The position numbers and the translations under genes were made by a program. Below the pieces are notes generated by a model, which was not told where the DNA came from, did not search any database, and was given only the letters and a program-made list of their open reading frames with translations. Below, piece by piece: positions 12,282 through 22,125 of a stretch of 64,000 nt of DNA. Positions within the stretch are counted from its first letter, which is position 1, and every line of letters begins with the position of its first letter. The stretch lies in the NCBI GenBank assembly GCA_015183035.1, contig JACZZP010000015.1:2108001-2172000 (forward strand). The letters are read 5' to 3'. Origin of the DNA: Meloidogyne chitwoodi (lineage: Eukaryota > Nematoda > Chromadorea > Rhabditida > Meloidogynidae).

Positions 12282-12634
12282 GTTGTTCGGAGTCCGCAAG
12301 TTTTGTCCGCAAGTAATAATTTTTATTTTTCCCAAATAGATTATTTTTAAAATATAAAAACAAATGAAAGGATTATTTTGGTAATATATATATATTAGTT
12401 AAAATTACCTATACAAAGCAAACAAAATCAAATTTTACAGCAATGAGTTATAATTATAAAAAATGGAGTGAAGATGTGAAAAGAAAAGTTGATACATTTG
12501 ATGATATTTTAGCAAAAATTGTTGATTTTATGCCACCAAAATAATCCTTTCATTTCTTTTTATATTTAAAAATAATCTCTTTGGGAAAAATAAAATTTAT
12601 TACTTGCGGACAAAACTTGCGGACTCCGGACAAC
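12282..12634. mobile_element. foldback MITE with about 100-bp inverted repeats carrying an exon
   Basis: The left arm (about 12282-12383: GTTGTTCGGAGTCCGCAAGT ... GAAAGGATTATTTTGG) is a near-perfect reverse complement of the right arm (about 12536-12634: CCAAAATAATCCTTTC ... ACTTGCGGACTCCGGACAAC). Only a few single-base differences or indels occur over about 100 bp. The 150-bp centre contains a splice acceptor (TTTTACAG) and an open frame running into the right arm. No clear target duplication; flanks are TTAATTA and ATAATTAA. Too small for a transposase, so non-autonomous. Confidence 0.8.
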
Positions 12635-13229
12635 ATAATTAAAAAGTACCATTAATTTTTTAACTATGATAAAATGAATTAATTCTATTTTTTACTTTTT
12701 TTAATTAAATGGAAATTCCATTAAATATATTTTTTTATAACTAATTTTTCTTTATATTTTGGCCGAATTTATAAACACTTCTGACCTTATGAATATTTAA
12801 ATTTCCGAAATTACCAGAATACATACATACGTTTTTTCCCGTTCTGACTTTAAAACGAAAATAAGTATTTCCTTTATTTTATCAAAGACATTATATTGAG
12901 GTCAGCACGGCGGATTTTTCTGGACATTTGCCTCTGAAAAATAGAGTGTTTAAAAATGAAAGACAGCAGACAGTAAGCCGTTCCTTTTTAATTACGCCGT
13001 TTGAGTGCGAAAGGCACTCAACAAGAGACGATTGGGTGCTGGGTGGTTTTGAGTGTTTTGAATGGAAAGAGTGTGAAAATTAAGAGAGCAGAAAAAGGAA
13101 AAGAGTAAAAAACGAGAGAGAATGATGAGAAAAATTAATTACATTTTTATTTTTGATAGACAGTAAGAGTTTCACTATTAATTTTGTCACATTTTTTGGT
13201 TTTAGATCTATTTTTTCAGTTAAATTAAA
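12635..13229. promoter_or_regulatory. ubc-1 upstream region with trans-splice acceptor
   Basis: No gene seen. A less AT-rich island at 12900-13060 holds a hairpin (GAGTGCGAAAGGCACTC, about 13004-13020). A strong acceptor TTTTTTCAG at 13211-13219 sits 10 nt before the ubc-1 ATG, as expected for spliced-leader addition (inference). Confidence 0.45.
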
Positions 13230-14153
13230 ATGTCAACACCTTCTAGACGTCGTTTAATGCGAGATTTTAAAAAACTTCAGGTTTGTTTGTTGTAAAATAT
13301 AAATTTATTAATATTGTTAGGATGATCCACCTGCTGGAGTTAGTGGCGCTCCAACTGAAGTATTTTAAAAATTCTTTTTTTATCAATTAACTTATTATTT
13401 TTAGGAGTCCATAATGCATTGGGAAGCAGTTATTTTTGGCCCACAAGATACACCTTTTGAGGACGGGACTTTTAAACTTTCGCTTGAATTTTCTGAAGAA
13501 TATCCAAATAAACCTCCTCTTGTCAAGTTTGTCTCAAAAATGTTTCATCCAAATGTGTATGCTGATGGAAGTATTTGTTTGGATATTTTGCAGGTTTGTT
13601 CAATTTTAGGTTAATAATTCTACCCTAAATTTTTCAAATAATCCGTTAAATTATAATTTTTAAATTAAAGAATCAATGGTCTCCAACTTATGATGTAGCT
13701 GCGATACTTACCTCAATTCAATCTTTACTTGATGAACCAAATCCTAACAGTCCAGCAAATTCACAGGCTGCTCAACTTTATAGGGAGAATCGTCGTGAAT
13801 ATGAAAAACGAGTTCATGCTATAGTGGAACAGGTTAATTATTTTAAAAATATAATTTTTATTTACATTTAGTCTTGGATGACATTTTCAAATGATGATTC
13901 AGACGAGGCTGTTGACTCAACAGAAACCGCACGTGAAGCAGATTCCCCTTCTAATGACCAAGGTGAATTTACTGAAAATATTGGGGATGGTATAGTAGGC
14001 GAATATGAGATTACGGAAGACGACATAGCGGGTGTTGGAGAGGCATTGGATGTCACACAAAGTTCAAATAATGATGACGATGATGAGGAGGAGGAGGAAG
14101 AAGGTGAATTGAGAAATGCTAATGAAACTGATAATTCTTTGGAAAATGAATGA
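13230..14153 (+). CDS. ubc-1: ubiquitin-conjugating enzyme E2, RAD6/UBE2A type, with acidic tail
   Basis: Exons 13230-13280, 13321-13359, 13405-13593, 13671-13832 and 13872-14153 join in frame, giving 240 residues. The UBC fold fills residues 1-150: the N-terminal [16 protein letters not shown] helix, the HPN motif at about 78-80, the catalytic Cys88 in ICLDIL, and [20 protein letters not shown] after it. These are hallmarks of RAD6. The enzyme takes ubiquitin from E1 and, with RAD18- or BRE1-type E3 ligases, modifies PCNA or histone H2B in DNA-damage tolerance and chromatin. The tail of about 90 residues is acidic (several [14 protein letters not shown] runs), as in yeast RAD6 and C. elegans UBC-1 but longer than the latter as I recall it. 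The neighbouring gene downstream is convergent, only 149 bp away. Confidence 0.95.
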
Positions 14154-14302
14154 AACCATTTTTTGGAGATTCAATGATTTTAAAGGTTTTTTTCAACATT
14201 CTTTATGTAGATTATTCAAACTAAAAGTTTTATTTTACCAAAAAAATTAACAGAAAATTTGAAATTCAGTTTTGACAAAATGTCCATAATATTTAAATTT
14301 TT

Positions 14303-15475
14303 TTATAAATTTATTTTAACAAATAAAAATATAATTATAAAAAATAATCTAATCAAAACATTAACAAATACATTATTATTGAATTTTTTTGTATCTAAAC
14401 CTCCGTTAAATTGATATAAAAAATCTGCTGGCCAAAAAGGAATTTGTTTAGTAAATGATTTATTATTTTTGACAAATTTTTCTTCTTTTGCAAATTCTGA
14501 AAATTTAAATAAATAAAAATTTATAAAAAAAATTACCGTTTTCTTCCAATTTAAATTCTTTATTTTCTTCAATTTGTCGCCTAAGCGGAGATCCAAATAG
14601 CTTTGTTGTATGTTTTTGTTTATTTCTTTTTACTGCAAAATTTAATTTTTAGAAAATATTAAAATTTACATTTTTGCGTAGTTATAGGAATTGCTAAAGG
14701 CTTGCTTTCATTTATTAATTTATCCAGTTGCTGTGAAATATCCTTAAGATTTGTGCTTAGGTCTGTTTTGAGTTGTTGGTTAATATCTTGAAATTTTTAT
14801 TACAATCTTTCCGGATAAAAGTAAATATTTAAGTTTACACTTAATTTTCAAGTTAACACTTGATTTTTAAGTTAACACTTGATATTTAAGTTAACACTTG
14901 ATTTTAATGTTTACACTTATTTTTTGGTTTGTAATTATTTTTTAAGTTTGAACTTAAATTTTTAAGTTTACAAACATACTATTCATTCGTTCGATTTTTT
15001 CAAATATTGGTTCTTGTTTCCTTTCTACAATTTCATAATTACAATCTTGACATTTGCAGTTTTGAGTTCTATCAAAAGTACAACGATATTTCAAATCATC
15101 TAGAATTAAGGCTAATTCAGAAATCAATGTTTGATTATTTAACAAATTTGAGTGAGAAATACAACGAGTGGATCTAAACTTTCTTTTTTATTATTTTAAA
15201 TAAAATACTATTTCACCTTTTTAACAACGCATCTCTTCCCCAATACTGCTCATCACGACTCAAACAATAAATTAAAGAATCTGGATCCCATTCAGCACAA
15301 TCCCAGGGATCTTGAGAACAACTTCGAGTCAACCCACGCATTTGAACACAATAAGAGCATTTCTAAAATTACAATTTGGAAATTTAAAAAAATAAAAAAT
15401 TACTTGAATGTCTGGAGAAGACCTAAAATCTAAAGAAATGGCCAACAAACAAAGCAACGAGCAAGGGGTTGTCAT
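14303..15475 (-). CDS. cysteine-rich secreted or membrane-anchored protein of unknown function
   Basis: Exons 15475-15404, 15362-15217, 15182-14980, 14786-14670, 14632-14537 and 14496-14303 join in frame, giving 275 residues. The N-terminus (MTTPCSLLCLLAISLDF) looks like a signal peptide. A Cys-rich block at about 25-125 follows (KCSYC ... SCSQDPWDCAEW ... IYC ... RC ... YRC ... CKCQDC), spaced somewhat like small disulphide-rich extracellular domains. The middle is charged and helical (NINQQLKTDLSTNLKDISQQ). The last 25 residues are strongly hydrophobic, ending in LFFIIIFLFVKINL, so either a C-terminal membrane segment or a GPI-anchor signal. I do not recognise the family; a Ly6-like fold is possible but unproven. 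It is convergent with ubc-1. Confidence 0.65.
14827..14973. repeat. about 20-bp tandem repeat in intron (AAGTTAACACTTGATTTTT)
   Basis: About seven degenerate copies of a unit containing AAGTTAACACTTGA or AAGTTTACACTTAA. The array ends just 7 bp past the chosen splice donor of the cysteine-rich gene, so it fills the 5' part of that intron. Confidence 0.7.
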
Positions 15476-16862
15476 TTTTCTTTTTTAGAAAAAAAAATGT
15501 GACCGATGAATGAGCGGAAACGAAAAAATAAGGAAGGCAAAAAAATATCAAAAGAATGACACTATTAAAATGCGCAGCAAAATTTTTTAAAGCAATTATT
15601 CAATATAAAAGTTGAAAAAATATAAAAAGTGTGTAGATGAAAAAAGTTGGTCAAAATGCTCTAAAATCTCTCATCCTTTTCTTTGTAGCATGAAAATAGG
15701 CTAAAATTTTTAAAATAAAGAAAATCACTACTTTTGTATTTTTCAAGTGCTAGAAATGTTTATTTAAACTTTTTTTTTAGGTCAGAATTTAATGTTCTAA
15801 TATTTTTTTGTAAGTTTGTAAAAAAAACTTGTTTGTTGTAAACTTTTCTGATTTTTGTATTACAAAAATTCTGACTCAGATACAAAAATACTAGAATTCT
15901 GATTTTAATTAACTAAAATAATTAATTATAAACTTAACTATCTCCACTTGAGTGCATTTGCTTAAGTTTATTTTTTGTTAAATTTATTACACAAAACTTT
16001 GGTCAGGTTATTTTTATATATTTAATGGAAGACAATAAAAAATAGTACTAGCCTAAACAATAAATATAAATCAAAAAGTAAACTTTGGGAGGAAGATAAA
16101 ATTAGTCACACGTTAAAAAAATAAAAGGAGGGGAAAATTGTTTAAAAAAAATTTTTTTTTGAGAAAAATATATTTTTGAAATTTTTGAATATTGAAAAAA
16201 ATATAAAAAAATTTAATTAAAAAAGTTTCAAAAAATATGACAAATTTACAAAAATGTAAACAGCCTAAAATAACATGTGTTTATCACACATTAAAAATTA
16301 TTATTTATTCAAAACATTGTTTTGAATAATAAAAAGAGCAAACAGCTGGTGCGCATAATAATAAAATTAATTTTTTTAATAAAATTTTTGACGGCTAGAA
16401 AAAATAAATTGGGAAAAAATAAAAATATTTTTTAAATAATAATTTAGTGTTCTCTAATAAATATAACACACACACACGTGTCCAATATTTATTTATTTTT
16501 TTTTTGCACGCAGCGGGAATCTTTTATTTTTTAAATGTTTTTAATGAGTTATTTTAAAACAAAAAATGTTCTGTTCTTTTAAATATTTTTTAATGGGTTT
16601 GGAAGTAAAATTTTTCATTCTTATAAAAAAATTGGAATTAAAAAAAATTATTTTATTTTTATGGCTTTATAATAAGTAAAAAAATTTTAATTTAATAAAT
16701 TCAAAAAATTATTAAAATATTTTATTAAGGTAGGAATGTCTTAAATGAAAATAAAAAATCCTTATGGGAGATTTTTGCAACCATGAAAATATATATTTAG
16801 CTCTTTCCCAAAATTATAATATTTCTAATTTCACAAAAAAAATAAAAAATTTTTTTACTTAA
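15476..16862. other. intergenic region downstream of the AP-2 mu gene
   Basis: No gene seen. AT-rich with a (CA)n run at about 16470-16480. It serves as 5' flank of the Cys-rich gene and 3' flank of the AP-2 mu gene. Confidence 0.5.
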
Positions 16863-18769
16863 TCAGCATCGAGTTTCATAAAGACCTGATCTTCCAATAT
16901 AACGTACCCATTTGACTACTTCATGGTCAGAATAACCCAATTTTGGTTCAAATACTTTTAAATAGCGAACTTTTAAGCCAGATGGAGCAAATGGAACCTT
17001 TGAAAAATTTTTTTTAAAATCTAAAAAAATTTTAAAAATTTTAAAACCTCAAAATTCATAGAAACTGGTGGTCGATTCCACTTCTTCTTTTCAGCTGTTC
17101 CTGTATTAAGTAGATCAATTTCAGCAGAAATTTGAGATTCTTTCATTCCTCCCATTCGTTTTATTCTAAAAATAATTGTGTAATAATTAATTTAAAATTT
17201 AGAAATTTTTAAAATTCAAAAAACTTTAAATTTTTCAAAAAAATGTAAAAAAAAAATCTTTTAAAAAATTGAAAAAAATTTACTTCCAACAGATACAATT
17301 TTCTCCAGCTTTATATTTAGCCTTTCCTTTCATACAAATAAGTTGTACTCCACTAGTGTTGGGTGGTGTTGGAATGCGAACTTCAATTTTTTGTGCAAGC
17401 AAAGAAGGTTTAAAGTTTGATTTGATGACAACCTTAATTAATTAATTAAATAAGAATAAATAAATTAATTAAAAAGAATTTAACCTTAACTTCCATTTTA
17501 TTACGAGAAACTTCTCTAACAAGAGGAATAACTCGAAAAGGCAATTGAATGTCTTTTGTAGTTCGATATCTTTAAAAAATAAATTTAAAATTTTAAAATT
17601 AAACCTCATCAATTCATATTCACCATCTGGAGGAATAAAGCTAATTGCATGTTCTGTATCAAATTTTGTTAACTTAACGCATTGATGAAATTGGCAATCA
17701 TCTATTGCTACAGATGAACGATTTCTTAAATAATTTTGAGGAAATAAATTAAATAATTTAAATAAATAAAATCAGAAGGTCCAAAAAAAATTTAAATTTC
17801 TTTAAAATAAACAAACGATTTATTTGGTTCTTCACTTCCAGCACGTCCTTTTCCTTCAATCGTCAATTTATCGTTAATTCCAAATTTGCATTCAGGCATT
17901 CCACTCAAATAAGATTTCATTGCTACTTTACCGGCCACATGTGCAGAGAGTACTTGGCCTTTTAAATTGAATAATTTATTCAAAATAAAGGGGAATCTTC
18001 TATTAAAAAAATAAATTAAAAAAAAACCTTGTTGACTCATCAACAAATTGACATATTCAATAACATCCAAAAACAACTCATTTCTCCGGTATTTAATACC
18101 CTCACGTCGCCAACCAATTTGTCCGGTAACCTGAGAAGTTATCTGAGCTTGTTCTTCTTTAGTCTTAAAAAAAATTTTTGAAAAAAAATAAAATAAATAA
18201 ATACCGCCGTTCGTACACCTTGTTGTGTTATAAAAGTTTTGAGAACTCCAGGATCAGTGTTTTGAGGATAGCCAAAGTCAAGAATTTCTAAAAATTAATT
18301 TTAATGATTTTTTAAATTTTTTCTTCAGAAAAATTAAAAAAAATACAATAAATTTCTAAAAATATTTTTAAAAAAGTTCTCACCATCCAAAAGTTCATAA
18401 ATTAGAACAAAATTATTTTTGACATTTTCCTCGTTCAATTTTCCAAAATAAGATTGCATGGTATCAGCAAATCTATTCATAAATTCAAAGACCATTGATG
18501 CACAAATGTTGTGACGAGTAACAGCACAGATCCAAACATTTCCCCTTTTAATATGGAAAAATGAAGTACGTGCCAAATTTGTAACTGGGCTACGTATCTG
18601 ATTCAGAAATATTATAATTTAAAGAAAATTTATTAAAAAAAACCTGTTGTCTTGCATGAATAACAGAAACTCGGAAAGCATCAACAGCATTTCGATTAAC
18701 ATCGTCTCGATAAATACGAGAAATTAAAACTTCACCTTTATGGTTATAAACAAATAAACCACCAATCAT
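16863..18769 (-). CDS. dpy-23: AP-2 clathrin adaptor complex, mu subunit
   Basis: Ten exons join in frame (18769-18644, 18597-18384, 18287-18205, 18163-18028, 17958-17817, 17724-17605, 17569-17485, 17432-17284, 17165-17048, 16997-16863) to give 435 residues, the same length as the human protein. The longin-type half opens with [20 protein letters not shown] and includes [20 protein letters not shown]. The linker [10 protein letters not shown] keeps the kinase site Thr (about 154). The mu-homology domain follows ([47 protein letters not shown] at the end). The subunit binds YxxPhi cargo signals and phosphoinositides at the plasma membrane for clathrin endocytosis. In C. elegans the gene is dpy-23 (apm-2). 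It diverges from lst-2 with 488 bp between start codons. Confidence 0.96.
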
Positions 18770-19257
18770 TTTTAAATAGGTTTTGTTGTCTAAAAAATCG
18801 TAAAAAAGGAAGAATAATTATTCCAATTTTTTGTTGTCTAAAAAAAGGGAAAATACTCCATTCTGTTAAAAAAGACAAAAAGATTAATTTTTAGATTTTT
18901 TGTTATTTTACACTTTGAAATAATAATTTAAAAAATATCGAATGACAACTTTTCAAAACATCAACTGGCGAAAACAATACAAAATATCGAAAACATTTTA
19001 TAATTTTTTCTTCATTTAATTTACACCTTTTTGACTTGTCGTGATTCTTTTTCTTTTTTTTTTTGCGGCTATTTATTAAAACGTTTTTTCTCTTCACGTA
19101 AGATTAAAGAAAAAGAAAAGAATAATGTTATTGTATTGATTTGTTTTTGCGTAAATGAATAATCGAAGAATTGCGCCTTATTTGAGTCTTATGTTTTTTT
19201 AATATTTTAAAATGTTTTTATTTTACAAAAATTTTTAAGTTTTTTCTTATTAAAGCA
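18770..19257. promoter_or_regulatory. shared divergent promoter region of AP-2 mu and lst-2
   Basis: Only 488 bp separate the two start codons, so both promoters must lie here or overlap. A TTTTTTAG acceptor on the minus strand near 18790 would suit trans-splicing of the AP-2 mu transcript. No TATA-like element can be told apart from the AT-rich background. Confidence 0.5.
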
Positions 19258-21753
19258 ATGCATAGCTTTTGGCGATTATTAAATAAACCTCGTATTGATG
19301 ACTGGAACCCATTGGCAAAATTTTTCTATGCAGATGATGCTCTAAACATTATTGCTCAAGAATTGGATTCTTTTGACGGAAGAAGAGATCCAGAACGTTG
19401 TAGTCAATTGGTTAGTAGGTTAAGACAAGCACAAGATCGAGTTTTACATATAATATGTTTGTTTTCTAATTGTATTAAATTTTAAATTTATTTTTCCTTT
19501 ATAGCAGAAATGGTTTTTATCTGTTTTCCACATGAAAATGAAAGAACAAGTCGTGATTATCGCGTAAAATTTCCTGATGAAATTGTTCATGATAATTTGC
19601 CTGGACAGCTATGGTTTGGAGCTGAATGTTTGGCAGCTGGATCTAATATTGTATTTAATTTAATTTTTTAAGTTTTGTTAAATTTTTGTCTTCTTTTTGT
19701 TCTGGTTTACCTTTTTTATTTTTTAAATTAAAAGATTAAATTCTCAGGTAGACCGCGAAGCAGAAAGTGAATCAATTCGGCCTATGGCAAAAACATTTGT
19801 TCGTCATCTCGAAAAATTAAGAGATCAATTAAAAGAGCAAGCAATTCGTGACCCTAGCCATTACCCAGATTCTATAAGAACTCAATTACAAGTTTTTGAC
19901 AGGTTATTTGCAGAATTTGAATTTGCGTATGTTTTTTTTAATTAATTATTTTAATTTATTGTTTATCTTTTTTTAGCTATGTAAGTGCCATGGTGCCTGT
20001 TAAATCTGTCCGAGAATATGACAGACAACTTGACGTTGCTGTCCTCTTTTCAGATTGTCTTACAAGGTTAAAATTGTTTTTTGAATAAATTTAATTAAAA
20101 AAATTATTCTTCTAATTTTTAAGAGCCATTAAAGTGGGTTATATAAACAGGGAACAAATTGATGACTGTGATCCTAATATTATTATTGCATTGCCAAGAC
20201 TAGCTATTGTTTGGTATATATTTTTGTTAAATTATTTTGTGTTTAAAATTTTTAGGGGCCTTCTCTATTATCCTGATGGAGCTTTAGACGTAAAAAAGGA
20301 TAAGGACGCTCTTTCCGAAATGTTTCGACATTTCCATAAATTACTAATAATTGTTCGTAATTTATTATTAACTTTATCATCTGAAGAACTTTGCCAATTG
20401 GAACTTAAATTGGTTACTGGAAGTGATGAGTATACCCCTCCAGATTCGATTAAAACACTTGAGCGACAATTTGGTTTTTTTAAATTTAATTTTTAAATTA
20501 AATTTAAATTTTAGAATGTGATAGTGTTTCAAACAGTCCAACCATTAAACAAAAAATAATTGAGCGTAATTCAAATGAATATGATCCAAGAGATGATTTT
20601 CCTGAGCCAGGAATAGGTTATGTAATGAGGAATCCGCGATGTTCTCAACTTATTCCATTGAACGCAGAAAAGTATCTTTTTATTATTTAAAAAATTAGCT
20701 ATTGGAATGGAGTATTTCATCTTTCCAATTTTTTTCTTTAAAAAATGTCAAAAAATTAAAAGATCTGAATGTTGTGATCGTTCACTTTATGGAACTTCTG
20801 ATAGTTTAATTCATCGCCTTTTTGTCTGTGTTGCTGGTATTGCTGATCAATTACAAACAAATTATTCTTCCGAAGTACGTAAAGTGTTAAAAATGGTTTT
20901 ACAACCAGTGGAATCTGTGCCCGTCTATGAGGTGAGTCAAAAGGTGAATAAAACCTAAAAAAAAATATATTTAGTTAGATTTTTTTATTAAATTTATTTT
21001 CTTTATTTTAACATTTAAATTTTTGTTTTCAGATTAGTGGAAAAACTGCACCAATTCGTGAAAATGAAGAAGAAACAGGTGTGGAAGTTCGAGAAACTTT
21101 ACCTCTTCCTACATTTGTTGGTGTTCGTTGGATTCCTGATTCTGAATGTGAACAATGTACAGCTTGTTCAAGGTTTTTTTAATTTTAAAAAATATTTTTA
21201 AAATAACTTTTTTTAGTCCATTCACATTAGTTCGACGTCGACATCATTGTAGGAATTGTGGACGAATATTTTGGTAAAATTTATAAAATACATATTTTAG
21301 AATTTTAAAATTAATTGTAAATTTAATTAATTAAAATTATTTTTTCTTTTTAAACTTTTTATTTTACAGTGGTAATTGCTCAACTAACCAACTTGCTATT
21401 CCAGAATTGGGTTATGATAAAAAGGTTTTTTATTAATTTTTTAATATTTTTTGTTTAAATTTAAAATATATTTTTTAATTAACCTTTTTATTTTTTTAAA
21501 TATAATTTTACATTGATTTTTTTAGGTTCGTGTCTGCGATTTGTGCTTTGATTCTCGTCTTGATCGATCACCACATTTACAATTATCACCTCAAAATTCC
21601 ATTCCTTCTTCTCTTTCTTCTCCAATGGAAGTATCAAATAATAATATTGATGACATAAATATGGATAATTCTCCTCCTTCCTCATCTTCTGCCTTTCCTT
21701 CTTCTACTGCACTTTTTTCTGCTCAAACACCTGCACAAGCTTCAAATTGTTGA
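19258..21753 (+). CDS. lst-2: lateral signalling target protein LST-2, FYVE zinc finger (ZFYVE28 family)
   Basis: Twelve exons join in frame (19258-19456, 19505-19650, 19748-19926, 19977-20066, 20124-20213, 20256-20473, 20515-20671, 20763-20931, 21033-21172, 21217-21273, 21370-21424, 21526-21753), giving 575 residues. The long N-terminal region (about 1-440) carries family stretches such as [28 protein letters not shown] and [19 protein letters not shown]. The FYVE finger near the end is complete: WIPD, then CEQCTAC, the basic [10 protein letters not shown] patch that binds PI3P, CGNCS, and RVCDLC. A Ser/Pro-rich tail follows. In C. elegans, LST-2 acts on endosomes to reduce EGFR (LET-23) signalling in vulval cells. 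The start is the first Met before the conserved region; the extreme N-terminus could have another exon. Confidence 0.94.
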
Positions 21754-22125
21754 TAATTAATGACATATATTTAAATAAAGATTTACTGTGTGAATATAAT
21801 AGGAGTCGTTTTTATTTAATTTAAAATATAAACTTTCCGGAAAAAATACCGGTTAAAATAATCAGAATATTTAAACATAAGAAAAAGTTTTAAACTTTCC
21901 GTAATAAATACAGTTAAAGTAATTAAAAAAAATTCTTCAACAAATTAATTAAAAATATAAACGACATATTTAATTACCCTAAATATATACATTTTTTTCT
22001 TAATTTCACATTTATATATCTACATTTATTATTAACAGGGCGTTGGCGTCTGTCTCGCTTTTTTTATATAAATTTAATTTGTGGTTTATATAAAAATTAA
22101 AATTTTTTTTATTTAAATTTGTATT
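21754..22125. terminator. convergent 3' region of lst-2 and the CPG4-like gene
   Basis: A polyadenylation signal AATAAA at 21774-21779 lies 21 bp after the lst-2 stop. Two to three degenerate TTTCCGG..AAA words occur at 21836-21905. No gene seen in this 372-bp gap. Confidence 0.55.

Noticed and set aside
13868..14056. Minus-strand 62-codon frame
   Set aside because: Antisense of the last ubc-1 exon, which has strong homology and correct splice joins.
7201..15475. A multi-gene operon on one strand
   Set aside because: Neighbouring genes change orientation, and gaps between same-strand genes exceed the short spacing of nematode operons.
18903..19097. Lys-rich 64-codon minus frame in the AP-2 mu / lst-2 promoter
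   Set aside because: Low-complexity Lys run from A-rich DNA, no homology, and it would leave no room for the promoters.
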